From an uncultured Gammaproteobacteria bacterium (GTDB lineage: Bacteria > Pseudomonadota > Gammaproteobacteria > Pseudomonadales > Azotimanducaceae), in contig CAJWNY010000026.1 of NCBI GenBank assembly GCA_913043815.1, positions 1 to 36,327 of the forward strand: DNA of 36,327 bases, read 5' to 3'. Shown in pieces: positions 1 through 8,315 of this stretch (position 1 is the stretch's first letter; every line of letters starts with the position of its first letter). The position numbers and the translations under genes are program-made. The notes beneath the pieces were generated by a model, which worked only from the letters and a program-made list of their open reading frames with translations, ran no database searches and had not been told where the DNA came from.

Positions 1-72
1 ATCTACGAGTTTGGTTACAATCGTCTCAAGAGTAACTCTATGTAGTGGATTATTTGCTTGTTCACCAGTCAT
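1..72 (-). CDS. VF530-family DNA-binding protein, N-terminal fragment (cut by window edge)
   Basis: The first 24 codons, read leftward from an ATG at 70-72, encode a protein beginning MTGEQANNPLHRVTLETIV. This matches the conserved start of the small VF530 family (DUF2132), whose members carry an NNPLHGVTLE-type motif and are about 70-80 residues long. VF530 itself is described as a small double-stranded-DNA-binding protein of unknown role. The rest of the gene lies outside the window. No strong ribosome binding site is visible. It is too short for the usual ORF length cut-off, so it was found by reading the edge directly. The family call rests on the N-terminal motif only. Confidence 0.75.
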   Translation of the reverse strand, partial: MTGEQANNPLHRVTLETIVTKLVD

Positions 73-358
73 ATTTTAATCATCAGCTGTTAGTCTTTTT
101 TGATGTGGCTTTGAGCATTGATGGTTAAAGTGAGGCGTAGCGCGGTTTTACTTAAAAGTTTTAAAATTTAGATGAGCAGCCTGACCGGCTAAGTTCGTGA
201 ATTTCTGAGGCGCAATTCAATTAATTTTCACTTCGCCTTTTTTAATTGTTCGTTATTGGCTTGCTGTGGGTTGGATCTGTTTGATGGTCAACGCCACAAA
301 CATGGAGAAACTATCGAGTAGTCCGCCCATGTCTGTTTTGTCTTTAGTGACTAGCTAT
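73..358. other. Intergenic region between VF530-family and cold-shock genes
   Basis: This AT-rich gap should hold the VF530 promoter and the end of the cold-shock transcript, both read leftward. No convincing stem plus T-run terminator was found for the cold-shock gene. A weak AGGCG/CGCCT pair near 209-241 is separated by a long loop and is not a credible terminator. No open frame with a plausible start and ribosome binding site was seen on either strand. Confidence 0.4.
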
Positions 359-565
359 TTAGACAGCAGTAACCTTATTAGCACATGGTCCTTTTTGGCC
401 TTGGCCAACTTCGAACTCAACTGCTTGGCCGTCACTCAATGTGGCATAATCGCCGCCAGATTGGATTTCAGAATGGTGGACAAATAAATCTTTGCTGCCG
501 TCTTCTGGTGTAATAAAACCGAAACCTTTGTCGGCGTTAAACCACTTTACTGTACCTTTACTCAT
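359..565 (-). CDS. Cold-shock protein, CspA family
   Basis: This 68-residue protein is a single cold-shock (OB-fold) domain, the usual size for the family. RNP1 is visible as KGFGFITP at residues 13-20, and RNP2 as LFVHHS at about 27-32. The Trp/Phe surface that binds single-stranded nucleic acid starts at KWFN. RNP2 has His where E. coli CspA has Phe (VFVHFS), a mild variation. Such proteins melt RNA secondary structure and act as transcription antiterminators or translation helpers, at low temperature or constitutively. The gene stands alone. A well-spaced promoter sits about 100 bases upstream, giving a leader of roughly 95 nt, as is common for csp genes. Whether it is cold-induced cannot be told from sequence. 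Confidence 0.95.
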   Translation of the reverse strand: MSKGTVKWFNADKGFGFITPEDGSKDLFVHHSEIQSGGDYATLSDGQAVEFEVGQGQKGPCANKVTAV

Positions 566-665
566 TTTCTATACTCTAATTTGTTGGTGAAATCGAAAAA
601 TGTCATCCAAAATCATTGGCATTGCGACAAATCTGCGATTTTCGATAAAGACCTAAAACACTTTC

Positions 666-694
666 ATACTAGGAACTTGTTCGTATTGTATCAA
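666..694 (-). promoter_or_regulatory. Probable sigma-70 promoter of the cold-shock gene
   Basis: Read on the minus strand, TTGATA (689-694; five of six bases of the -35 consensus) is followed by a 17-base spacer and TAGTAT (666-671; four of six of the -10 consensus). Transcription would begin near 659 and give a 5' leader of about 95 nt before the cold-shock start codon. The spacing is ideal, but no experiment supports it. Confidence 0.5.
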
Positions 695-1220
695 AAAAAT
701 CGCTTTGTTATGCATTTCTTATTGCATTGTTTAATTTAGTTGGTTTTGCGCTTTTTGATCAAAAAATCCGACTTTTGCCGGATGGGGTTAACTTTTAAGG
801 TACTTGGTGGGCCAAATTTATGAGTATTTTATAAATTACTCGTGTGTTTGCCGGATTTTCCTGCTGACGCTTTTCCGTAATATGAGAGCATCATCATTGC
901 TGTGAAGCGAACTAATATTCTTTCTACTAAGGACATATTGAATTCTCTATTGCCCTCTAAAACCAGCATAGTCCTACCGTCTAAATTCAACACAGTGAAT
1001 TTTCCTGGATTTGAGGTTGCAGGTATCCCTAGTGTTACTTTTCACTTTACTTGGACACATCGTTATTTTTAGAGATGGTGAGACTAAGGAAGTTATACGT
1101 CTCTCAAGTCAACGGAGTGTAAATGTTATCAACTGATACGCAAACTATATAGAGATAAAGTTCTATGGATATTCCTCGTCACCCGGCTGAACAGGTGGCT
1201 TCATAGAATTGAAGGCCCAC
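695..1220. other. Intergenic region without a confident gene
   Basis: About 500 bases separate the cold-shock promoter from the terminator of the carboxylase operon. On the plus strand a 44-codon frame starts at TTG 938 after AAGGA and ends at 1072, but the product has no recognisable features. A 13-codon frame lies at about 1165-1206. The plus-strand side of the terminator at 1221-1249 could end a small RNA transcribed from this area, but no good promoter was identified. It may be decayed sequence. Confidence 0.35.
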
Positions 1221-1249
1221 AAAAAAGCCCTCGTATGGAGGGCTTTTTT
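1221..1249. terminator. Bidirectional rho-independent terminator at the end of the atu-type operon
   Basis: A perfect 12-bp inverted repeat (arms 1221-1232 and 1238-1249) encloses a 5-nt loop. The GC core GCCCTC/GAGGGC is flanked by six A on one side and six T on the other, so it can terminate in both directions. It lies 20 bases beyond the stop codon of atuA, the last gene of the minus-strand operon. Confidence 0.9.
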
Positions 1250-1268
1250 ATTTGGATGCTAAGCTATG

Positions 1269-3041
1269 TTACAGCTCTGCAGTCAAAATTTCTGGCACTT
1301 CAATATACTTTGCCCTGAAGTATTCGCCCAAAGTCTTCGCCTGTTTATCGATACGATGATTCGACGCCGCGCCAGTACCCAACACACCCTTTATGTAAAA
1401 GTTCATGGCCCTTAGATTTGGCATATCGTAACGTTCTACCTCGTAAACACCAAAGTCTGGGGCAAGTCGCTTGAATTCTTCTACCGTTAAAAACTCGTAG
1501 AGAAAACTATAGGCTTCGTCAGAGCGCGCCCAAACGCCCATGTTCGCATTGCCGCCTTTGTCTCCCGAGCGTGTTCCAAACAAGCGACCAAACGGAATAC
1601 GTTTGGCTGGCCCGATGGGCGCTGGTGCAATAACGGATGGCGTTTTCTGGTAATAGATTTCATCGAGGTCCAAGCGTTGTGTGGGTAATACTTCTGTGGT
1701 CCTGCCGCCAACGTGAACAAATTCGGTTAAGCGTTGACTGTCTATTAACGCCGGCCAGTGTATGACTGCGGCATCCCCATTGAACCCTGCTGCGCCTCTG
1801 CCTGTGTTGCCGGGTATACCTGCTAAACCCAGCTCTGTTACTTTAGCCGAAAAAATACGGCCAAATTTGCTTGGATCTTTGCTGGTCAATGTCACCCGCA
1901 AAGCCGCGTGAGCTACTTCGTTGCTATCAGGATCTTCCTGATCACTTCTAATCAGATGTACGTCCACATCTTCAAACTGCTCGCGCCCACCAATGTTGTG
2001 AAACACTGCGTCTAAGAAGCGCTCTGCTTTTAGTTCTATATCCAAGCCTGTGAGCAGGGTCTCCATAGATTGCTTATATAGTCCTCGGGTATTGAAACAG
2101 ACTTTATGAGTCGGCGGGGGACTGCTACCTCTGCAACCGCTGACGTATACACGGTCATCGCCAGCTTGTTCGATTTTCATAGTGTCGAAATGTGCAATGA
2201 CATCTGGGTTGTAGTAGGCCGGCGTAGAAATCTCATAGAGTAGTTGTGCAGTGATAGTGCCCACCGAGATGAGTCCTCCCGTGCCCGCGTGCTTGGTGAC
2301 GGTAAAGTTGCCATTGGCTTCTATTTCAGCAATGGGGTAGCCCACATCTCTAAAGCTTGGGACTTCCTCAAAAAATGCATAGTTACCGCCACAACATTGA
2401 GCTCCGCATTCAATAATGTGTCCTGCGGCGAGCGCGCCAGCTAACGCATCATAGTCGTCGCGCTGCCAGTTGAACTTCCATGCAGCCGGTCCTATAACCA
2501 CTGCGGCGTCTGTGACTCTTGGGCAAATGACAATATCCGCACCCTGGTCCAAGGCTTCTTTGATGCCCCAACCGCCAAGATAGGCATTAGCAGTGAGTGC
2601 CTGTTGGTCGGTGTCTTTGAGCGCAACCTGAGTATCTAAGTTAGTAAAAGACTCGCCGTCTTTTTGCAGTCTCTCAAGGTCTTCAAGAATATTGTCGCCC
2701 TCTATGTAGGCTACTTTAGAATCGACGCCTAATTCTTTGAGTATCTTTTTTACTTCTTCGGCCATACTTTTAGGGTTAAGTCCGCCGGCATTAGTAACAA
2801 TTTTTATGTTCTTTTCTTTACAACTTACGGCTACTTCTTTGAGCTGCTTTAAGAAGGTGCCCACATAGCCCATATTTTCACCACGAGCTTGTTTTTGGCT
2901 GTATAAAATCGACATCGTTAACTCAGCTAGGTAGTCACCAGTGAGTACATCTATAGGGCCGCCTTCAACCATTTCTCTTGCTGCGTCTAATCTATCCCCA
3001 TAGAAACCGCTGCAATTGCCAATGCGTATTACGTCTGTCAT
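1269..3041 (-). CDS. atuA: AtuA-like acyclic terpene utilisation protein (DUF1446 family)
   Basis: This 590-residue protein matches the AtuA/DUF1446 family in length and architecture. A large N-terminal domain starts with GNCSGFYGD (residues 8-16). A C-terminal AtuA-type ferredoxin-fold domain is marked by GTRSGDKGGN at about 489-498. In Pseudomonas aeruginosa, atuA is the first gene of the atu cluster for citronellol and geraniol catabolism; its biochemical role remains unclear. Here it is the last gene of a minus-strand operon with carboxylase and crotonase genes, which supports the Atu rather than the leucine (Liu) assignment. A GAGGGAGCAGGG stretch precedes the ATG. A 105-base gap with an AT-rich palindrome separates it from the crotonase gene, so a separate expression level is possible. 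The family call is firm; the substrate is inferred. Confidence 0.85.
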   Translation of the reverse strand: MTDVIRIGNCSGFYGDRLDAAREMVEGGPIDVLTGDYLAELTMSILYSQKQARGENMGYVGTFLKQLKEVAVSCKEKNIKIVTNAGGLNPKSMAEEVKKILKELGVDSKVAYIEGDNILEDLERLQKDGESFTNLDTQVALKDTDQQALTANAYLGGWGIKEALDQGADIVICPRVTDAAVVIGPAAWKFNWQRDDYDALAGALAAGHIIECGAQCCGGNYAFFEEVPSFRDVGYPIAEIEANGNFTVTKHAGTGGLISVGTITAQLLYEISTPAYYNPDVIAHFDTMKIEQAGDDRVYVSGCRGSSPPPTHKVCFNTRGLYKQSMETLLTGLDIELKAERFLDAVFHNIGGREQFEDVDVHLIRSDQEDPDSNEVAHAALRVTLTSKDPSKFGRIFSAKVTELGLAGIPGNTGRGAAGFNGDAAVIHWPALIDSQRLTEFVHVGGRTTEVLPTQRLDLDEIYYQKTPSVIAPAPIGPAKRIPFGRLFGTRSGDKGGNANMGVWARSDEAYSFLYEFLTVEEFKRLAPDFGVYEVERYDMPNLRAMNFYIKGVLGTGAASNHRIDKQAKTLGEYFRAKYIEVPEILTAEL

Positions 3042-3093
3042 TTTCCCTGCTCCCTCTTTGATACGCCTTTTTACGGCATCGCTTCTATACGTT

Positions 3094-3116
3094 TTTTATA
3101 TAGATCTTATATAAAA
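3094..3116. repeat. AT-rich perfect palindrome between the crotonase gene and atuA
   Basis: Arms TTTTATATA (3094-3102) and TATATAAAA (3108-3116) are perfect 9-bp complements around a GATCT loop. It lies in the only sizeable gap of the operon, upstream of atuA. It could be a protein-binding site, an internal promoter element or an mRNA processing hairpin. It differs from the palindrome at 7617-7642, so the same regulator is not implied. Confidence 0.5.
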
Positions 3117-3146
3117 GGTATTGTGGTAAATTTCTGTTTGGCGCTG

Positions 3147-3926
3147 TTAATTTTCCGCAATCCAAGATGGTTTGCGCTTTTCTCGGAAAGACGCCATGCC
3201 CTCTGCGCCTTCATCTGAGCGGAACATTCGTGCACTCCACTCGGCGGTTTCTTTAAACGCTTCTGCCGTGCTTAAAGTGGGCACTCTGCGCGCCAGCTTT
3301 TTACATTCCTGAACAGCTATGGGGCCGCCAAGATTTATCATGGCTATTTCTTCCTCTACTGCTGAGTGCAGCTGATCTGCTGGAACGGCTCGGTGCGCTA
3401 GGCCCATATGTACGGCTTGGTGGCCGTCAAAGCGCTCGCCGGTCAAGAACAGTTTCATCCCGTGGTGTGCGCCTAGTTTTGGCAAGCAGACCACTGAAAT
3501 AATAGCTGGAATCACGCCAATGCGAACCTCAGAAAAGCTCATCTGTACGTCTTCGCGGCTGATCACAATATCTGACGCGCCGACCAATCCAAGACCTCCA
3601 GCGAACGCTGCGCCATTAATGGCGGCAATCACTGGTTTTGGGCTGTCTAGTATGGCAGTGAGCACATCTGCATAGGGTACTGCGCGCGATGAGCCTTCCG
3701 ACAATTGTCCTGGCGGGCTTTTTAAATCTGCCCCCGCACAAAAAGCTGGCCCGTTACCTGTGATCACTATTGAGCGCACGACATCATTAGCGTTCGATGC
3801 AAGCAAATGGTCATACAGTTCTGTGACCAAAACTGATGACAATGCATTGCGGTTTTCTGGTCGATTCAGCGTAATCCACGCCGCGCCATTTTTGATCTCG
3901 TAAAGCGTTGCTTGCGTATCTGCCAT
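3147..3926 (-). CDS. Enoyl-CoA hydratase/isomerase (crotonase) family; probable AtuE-type glutaconyl-CoA hydratase
   Basis: This 259-residue protein has the standard crotonase length and the features ITLNRPENRNALSS near the N-terminus, an oxyanion-hole stretch FCAGADLKS at about 62-70, and INGAAFAGGLGL in the middle. Crotonases bind acyl-CoA thioesters and hydrate or isomerise the double bond. In the Atu and Liu pathways the enzyme after the biotin carboxylase hydrates isohexenylglutaconyl-CoA or 3-methylglutaconyl-CoA. The gene starts 2 bases after the biotin carboxylase stop, with AAGGAG inside the end of that gene, so translation is probably coupled. The crotonase fold is certain; the exact substrate is inferred from neighbours. 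Confidence 0.85.
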   Translation of the reverse strand: MADTQATLYEIKNGAAWITLNRPENRNALSSVLVTELYDHLLASNANDVVRSIVITGNGPAFCAGADLKSPPGQLSEGSSRAVPYADVLTAILDSPKPVIAAINGAAFAGGLGLVGASDIVISREDVQMSFSEVRIGVIPAIISVVCLPKLGAHHGMKLFLTGERFDGHQAVHMGLAHRAVPADQLHSAVEEEIAMINLGGPIAVQECKKLARRVPTLSTAEAFKETAEWSARMFRSDEGAEGMASFREKRKPSWIAEN

Positions 3927-3928
3927 AT

Positions 3929-5917
3929 CTATTCTCCTTCGACAGCAGCAAGGGTTACTAACAGTTGAGCGTTCTCAACCTGTTCGCCCACGTTAACGTG
4001 CAAAGATTCCACCACGCCGTCTCTAGGCGCAGTAATTCTGTGTTCCATTTTCATGGCCTCTAAAATTACGAGTAGGTCGCCTTTTGCGACTTTCGCACCA
4101 GCGACAACTTGAGTGGCCAATACCGAACCGGGCATCGGGGCCGTGAGGCCGCCGCCGCTTTCATCGGAATCAGTAGACGGGTAGCGTGGTAGTTCTGTTA
4201 GGCGCAAGTCGCCATTGTTGCTGTGTACAAGCCAATCTTCTACATGTGGTGCAACATTAAAATGCAGCCGTCGTCCGTCTATGTCTAGGTCAACATTACC
4301 CTCGCCGCCTGCATAGCAAGTAACTTGCATAGCTTGGTCATCTACAATTACTGCAAACTCATCGTTGCGCTGGCGCTTGTAAGCGACTTCGACCTCTTCT
4401 TTTTTTCCAAACTTATAGCTGATTCGCTCCATAGGCATGGTGGAATTGCGCCAACCACTGCTCATGGTTCCCAGTACTTTGGCAGAAGCACGTCTGCGTG
4501 CTTGTCCTTCTATAGTTGTAGCTATTGCTGCTTCAACTAATTCTTGTCGCGATACTTCTCGAATTAGCGACGGTTTTACCCGTTCAATAAAGTCTGTAGT
4601 GGTGTCCCCAGCCAAGTATTCTGGCGTGCGCAAAGTGGTGACCAAGAAATCTCGGTTAGTTTTTAAACCTTGAATCTCGGTGGTTTCAAGTACTCGTGCC
4701 AGTCGACTAGCTGCTTCTCTGCGCGTAGGGGCGTGGACAATAACCTTTGCAATCATTGGGTCAAATTGCGTGCTGATCTCACTGCCGGTTTCCACGCCGG
4801 AATCAAATCGGGCTTTGCCAATGGTCGACGGTGTCCAAGCTAAAACTGGCCCAGGCGCAGGGAGAAAACCCTTGGCCGGGTCTTCTGCATAAAGCCGAGC
4901 CTCTATCGCATGGCCATTAATACTGATGTCCTCTTGGGTGAACGACAATGTTTCACCCTCAGCAACGCGAATTTGCTCGCGCACTAAGTCTTTGCCAATA
5001 ATCTCTTCGGTAATCGGGTGTTCTACCTGTAAGCGGGCGTTTACTTCTAAAAAATAAAAGTCGTCGCCACTGAGTAAAAATTCAACCGTACCTGCAGATG
5101 AGTAGCCGAGCTTTTTTGCCGCGGCAATAGCCGCATCGCCCATGCGCGAGCGCAGTGCATCATCCACTGCGGGGCTGGGCGCCTCTTCAATGATTTTTTG
5201 ATGGCGGCGCTGAATTGAGCATTCACGTTCATAGCAATGAACTAAGTTACCATGGCTATCGCCAAGGATTTGTATTTCTACGTGTCGCGACGTGGCTAAC
5301 CATTTTTCCAAGAAAACGGTATCGTCGCCGAAAGAACTACCCGCTTCGCGCTTCGCACCTTCCACTGCGGCAACTAGACCAGCTTCGTTTTCAACAACAC
5401 GCATGCCGCGACCCCCGCCGCCTGCAGAGGCTTTTACCAATACCGGATAACCAATTTTTGCAGCTTCAGCCGCAATGTCGGTATTGGCTTCAATTTCAAC
5501 GCCAGGGAGGGTGGGTACGCCAGCTTCGTCCATTAGTCTTTTTGCCGACAGCTTATCGCCCATTAAGCCAATGACTTTTGGGGTAGGTCCGAGCCATTTT
5601 AAGCCGGCGTCTATTACCGCCTGAGCAAAAGCCTCGTTTTCAGATAAAAATCCATAGCCGGGGTGAATGGCATCGGCGCCACTGCGTCGGCAAGCATCTA
5701 AAACTTTGCCGACATCTAAATAGGTTTCTGCTGTGGTGCGACCGTTCAATGCAACGGCGCTATCAGCTTCATTCACAAACGGAGCGTTGGCATCCCCGTC
5801 TGCATAAATGGCTACGGTGCTAATTCCCATATCGTGCGCCGTGCGCATGATACGTCTAGCAATTTCGCCACGGTTGGCGATCAACAGTCTAGTGATAGGG
5901 GTGATTACATGCGCCAT
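3929..5917 (-). CDS. atuF: Acyl-CoA carboxylase alpha subunit: biotin carboxylase plus biotin carboxyl carrier (AtuF/LiuD type)
   Basis: This 662-residue protein begins with a biotin carboxylase domain (RLLIANRGEIARR near residue 11; ATP-grasp glycine-rich loop GGGGRGMR). After a linker/BT region it ends with a biotinyl domain carrying EAMKM, with biotin attachment at about Lys623. It carboxylates its own biotin with bicarbonate and ATP. The partner carboxyltransferase, encoded just upstream, moves the carboxyl group to an acyl-CoA. The start overlaps the end of the carboxyltransferase gene by 13 bases, indicating translational coupling of the two subunits. Length and layout fit methylcrotonyl-, geranyl- and propionyl-CoA carboxylase alpha subunits. 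Geranyl-CoA-type use is inferred from the adjacent atuA. Confidence 0.85.
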   Translation of the reverse strand: MAHVITPITRLLIANRGEIARRIMRTAHDMGISTVAIYADGDANAPFVNEADSAVALNGRTTAETYLDVGKVLDACRRSGADAIHPGYGFLSENEAFAQAVIDAGLKWLGPTPKVIGLMGDKLSAKRLMDEAGVPTLPGVEIEANTDIAAEAAKIGYPVLVKASAGGGGRGMRVVENEAGLVAAVEGAKREAGSSFGDDTVFLEKWLATSRHVEIQILGDSHGNLVHCYERECSIQRRHQKIIEEAPSPAVDDALRSRMGDAAIAAAKKLGYSSAGTVEFLLSGDDFYFLEVNARLQVEHPITEEIIGKDLVREQIRVAEGETLSFTQEDISINGHAIEARLYAEDPAKGFLPAPGPVLAWTPSTIGKARFDSGVETGSEISTQFDPMIAKVIVHAPTRREAASRLARVLETTEIQGLKTNRDFLVTTLRTPEYLAGDTTTDFIERVKPSLIREVSRQELVEAAIATTIEGQARRRASAKVLGTMSSGWRNSTMPMERISYKFGKKEEVEVAYKRQRNDEFAVIVDDQAMQVTCYAGGEGNVDLDIDGRRLHFNVAPHVEDWLVHSNNGDLRLTELPRYPSTDSDESGGGLTAPMPGSVLATQVVAGAKVAKGDLLVILEAMKMEHRITAPRDGVVESLHVNVGEQVENAQLLVTLAAVEGE

Positions 5918-7536
5918 GTGCCGAACTCCTTGGTGCCTTTAACTTCGTTGTTGTGACAAGCCGAGAGCGACATTGCAATGACTTCTCTTGTATCTCTTGG
6001 ATCTATCATGCCGTCGTCCGCAACTCTTGAGGTTGCGTATAAACCTTTCGATCGCTCTTCAGCCCAGTGCTCTGCAATGGCTACACGCTTTTCATTGGCT
6101 TCTTCGTCGAAGTCGGCGCCGCGGCGCTCTGCGGCTCCGCGCCCAACAATGGTCATTACCCCGGCCATTTGCTTAGGGCCCATTACTGCGATTTTTGCGA
6201 AAGGCCAGATATAGGTGAATGAGGTGCCAAACGCGCGTCCGCTCATACCGTAGTTACCCGCACCGTAGGAAGATCCAACAATTACAGTGACATGGGGGAC
6301 TGTGGAATTGGCCACGGCGTTGATCATTTTGGAACCATTTTTAGTTATGCCGCCATGTTCAAAGTCTGTGCCGACAAGAAAGCCGGTGATGTTGTGTAGA
6401 AACACCAGTGGCACGTCGATTTGGTTACACAGCTGAATAAATTGCGCAGCTTTTTCTGCTGATTCTGAAAATAGCGCGCCGTTATTACCAATTAAACCCA
6501 CTGGGTAACCATGAATAGAAGACCATCCACAAACAAGAGTGGGGCCATATAGGGGTTTGAATTCTTCGAATTTAGATCCGTCGACAATCCGCATAATAAC
6601 TTCACGGATGTCTAAAGGGCTGCGTAGATCCTTAGAGACCAAGCCCAGCATGTCCTCAGAATTGTGTTTGGGTTCGGCGAAACCAGCTTTTGGCTCTGGA
6701 CCAAGCTTGCGCCAGTTAAGGTGTGAAACTACCTCGCGGCACATCCGCAGAGCATCCATTTCATCTTGTGCTAAATAGTCACCTACGCCAGAAATTTGTG
6801 TGTGCATATCTGCGCCGCCTAAGCTTTCGGCATCAGCGTCTTCCCCTGTGGCCATTTTTACCAATGGCGGTGAACCCAGGGCCAGCATGGTCTGGTTTTT
6901 AACCATGATGTTGTAGTCACTCATACCCGGCTGGTAAGCGCCTCCAGCAGTTGCTGCACCAAACACCACAGATATTGTAGGGATACGCATCTTTGAGAGT
7001 TCGGTAATCTCGTAGAAGAGCCGTCCTGATTCTGCGAAATGCTCAGTTTCATTTTGAATGACAGCTTCAGGGTCGCCGCCCGCTTCGCCGCGCAAATCTG
7101 CGCCTGCGCTTTCAACAAACTGCACATAGGGCAGCCTGTTCTCGCGGGCTATTTCTAAGCCGCGCATTAATTTTTTGGAGTTAAATGGGTTAAATGCGCC
7201 TGCTCTGACAGATGGATCGTGCCCTAAAATGACGCATTCGACGCCTTCTATAACCCCAATACCGACAACAAAACCAGACCCTAAATCGTAGGGTGAGCGC
7301 CAAGCAGCCAGTGGGCTGATCTCCAAGAAAGCGGAGTCTCTGTCTAATATATTGGCTATGCGTTCTCTGATAGGCATCTTGCCGCGCTTGCGTATGCGAG
7401 CAACTGCCTCTGCGCCGCCGCCTTCTGCTGCTTTGTCGTACAAGTCTTGTAACTCAGTGAGCGTTTCCAGCATATCGCTCTTATTCTGCTGAAAAATGTC
7501 AGCTCTGGTGTCCAATTTGGATTCCAGTATCGGCAT
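5905..7536 (-). CDS. atuC: Acyl-CoA carboxylase beta (carboxyltransferase) subunit (AtuC/LiuB type)
   Basis: Starting at 7536 gives 543 residues beginning MPILESKLD, close to the roughly 535-540 residues of methylcrotonyl- and geranyl-CoA carboxylase beta subunits. It has the two crotonase-like carboxyltransferase halves, with an oxyanion stretch GAATAGGAYQPGMSDY in the first and GSSYGAGNYGMSGRAF in the second. The open frame extends upstream to 7719, but that would run through the 7617-7642 palindrome and into the divergent tetR gene. CAGGGGA just before 7536 supports the shorter start; another ATG lies at 7572. It is the first gene of the operon and transfers CO2 from biotin to the acyl-CoA. 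The substrate is a branched enoyl-CoA, either geranyl-type (favoured by atuA) or 3-methylcrotonyl-type. Confidence 0.85.
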   Translation of the reverse strand: MPILESKLDTRADIFQQNKSDMLETLTELQDLYDKAAEGGGAEAVARIRKRGKMPIRERIANILDRDSAFLEISPLAAWRSPYDLGSGFVVGIGVIEGVECVILGHDPSVRAGAFNPFNSKKLMRGLEIARENRLPYVQFVESAGADLRGEAGGDPEAVIQNETEHFAESGRLFYEITELSKMRIPTISVVFGAATAGGAYQPGMSDYNIMVKNQTMLALGSPPLVKMATGEDADAESLGGADMHTQISGVGDYLAQDEMDALRMCREVVSHLNWRKLGPEPKAGFAEPKHNSEDMLGLVSKDLRSPLDIREVIMRIVDGSKFEEFKPLYGPTLVCGWSSIHGYPVGLIGNNGALFSESAEKAAQFIQLCNQIDVPLVFLHNITGFLVGTDFEHGGITKNGSKMINAVANSTVPHVTVIVGSSYGAGNYGMSGRAFGTSFTYIWPFAKIAVMGPKQMAGVMTIVGRGAAERRGADFDEEANEKRVAIAEHWAEERSKGLYATSRVADDGMIDPRDTREVIAMSLSACHNNEVKGTKEFGTWRM

Positions 7537-7616
7537 GTTTTTCCCCTGGGACTTTATAGATGTAGTTGTCATCAACTCTTTTAACCTATCAGAAAAAAAA
7601 GCCAGCCAGAAGGTTT

Positions 7617-7642
7617 TTTCATGATAACTTATATTCATGAAA
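7617..7642. promoter_or_regulatory. Perfect inverted repeat, probable TetR operator
   Basis: TTTCATGA (7617-7624) and TCATGAAA (7635-7642) are perfect 8-bp complements with a 10-base AT-rich spacer, 26 bp in all. It lies between the divergent atuC-type and tetR genes. Its right arm runs into the AAAGGAG ribosome binding site for the preferred tetR start. TetR-family dimers typically bind palindromes of this size, and a site here could repress both arms. The symmetry is seen directly; binding is inferred. Confidence 0.7.
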
Positions 7643-7651
7643 GGAGAACGC

Positions 7652-8248
7652 GTGATCGCACAATTAGGTTTACAGCAGGCAAAAAGTGCGCGAGCCAGAG
7701 AAGGTATTTGCGGCGCCACAATAAGCTCGTTAGCGGAAGTAGGCTATGCGGAAACCTCAATAATTCGGGTTGCTCACATGGCGGGCTTCTCCAAAGGCGC
7801 GGTGCAACATCATTTCCCAACGAAGGAGGATTTGATTGCCGCAACTGTGGACACGCTGCTGCTGAGAACTGTGCAAAGGAAAGACTCCCAGCCCGCGTCA
7901 GTGGAAATGGCCCTGATGGATGCTTGGCAGCGCTTCATTAATACATCTGCCTACCGTGCATTGATGGAGGTCCTCAATGCCTCGCGTACAGACAAAGCGT
8001 TAGCCGGCCGCATTGCAGATGAGTTGGTAGATTGGGGAAAAAATTTAGATCAGCAAAGCTTGGCCAGTTATCGCGCTAGCAGTGGCAATGATCAAGAAGT
8101 AGTAATGCTGCTGAATATGACCCGCAGTTTTATGCGCGGGTTACTGATTCAGGAACATTATGGGGTAGATCAGCCGACCACCCAGAGCTACGTTAAAAAG
8201 TGGATTGAATTGATAGCACCCTTGTTGGAATTGCGTGCACCCGTATAG
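7652..8248 (+). CDS. TetR/AcrR-family transcriptional regulator
   Basis: The N-terminal helix-turn-helix is typical of TetR: AREGICGATISSLAEVGY, then SIIRVAHMAGFSKGAVQHHFPTKEDLI. A ligand-binding region of about 130 residues without recognisable specificity follows. An ATG at 7637 would give 203 residues, but GTG at 7652 is preceded by AAAGGAG at a 5-base spacing. I therefore prefer GTG, giving 198 residues. The ATG would also sit inside the palindrome and has no good ribosome binding site. The gene is divergent from the carboxylase operon and upstream of acyl-CoA dehydrogenase genes, so it probably represses both arms until an acyl-CoA or terpenoid ligand appears. The ligand is unknown. Confidence 0.88.
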   Translation: MIAQLGLQQAKSARAREGICGATISSLAEVGYAETSIIRVAHMAGFSKGAVQHHFPTKEDLIAATVDTLLLRTVQRKDSQPASVEMALMDAWQRFINTSAYRALMEVLNASRTDKALAGRIADELVDWGKNLDQQSLASYRASSGNDQEVVMLLNMTRSFMRGLLIQEHYGVDQPTTQSYVKKWIELIAPLLELRAPV

Positions 8249-8315
8249 TTTCAGTTAAAACATTGAGCCAAGCGTTATTGCGTAAAACAGAATTGAAAAT
8301 AGAGAGGCATCTAGT

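Noticed and set aside
938..1072. 44-codon frame with TTG start after AAGGA in the gap upstream of the cold-shock gene
   Set aside because: A rare start codon, a short product without known features and no visible promoter; kept only as a remark in the intergenic entry.
5215..5574. 119-codon plus-strand frame inside the biotin carboxylase gene
   Set aside because: Antisense to a highly conserved enzyme region; the Arg/Gln/Leu-rich product has no motif.
7537..7719. Extended N-terminus of the carboxyltransferase frame
   Set aside because: It would cross the 26-bp palindrome and enter the divergent tetR gene, and it does not match the family N-terminus; CAGGGGA supports the start at 7536.
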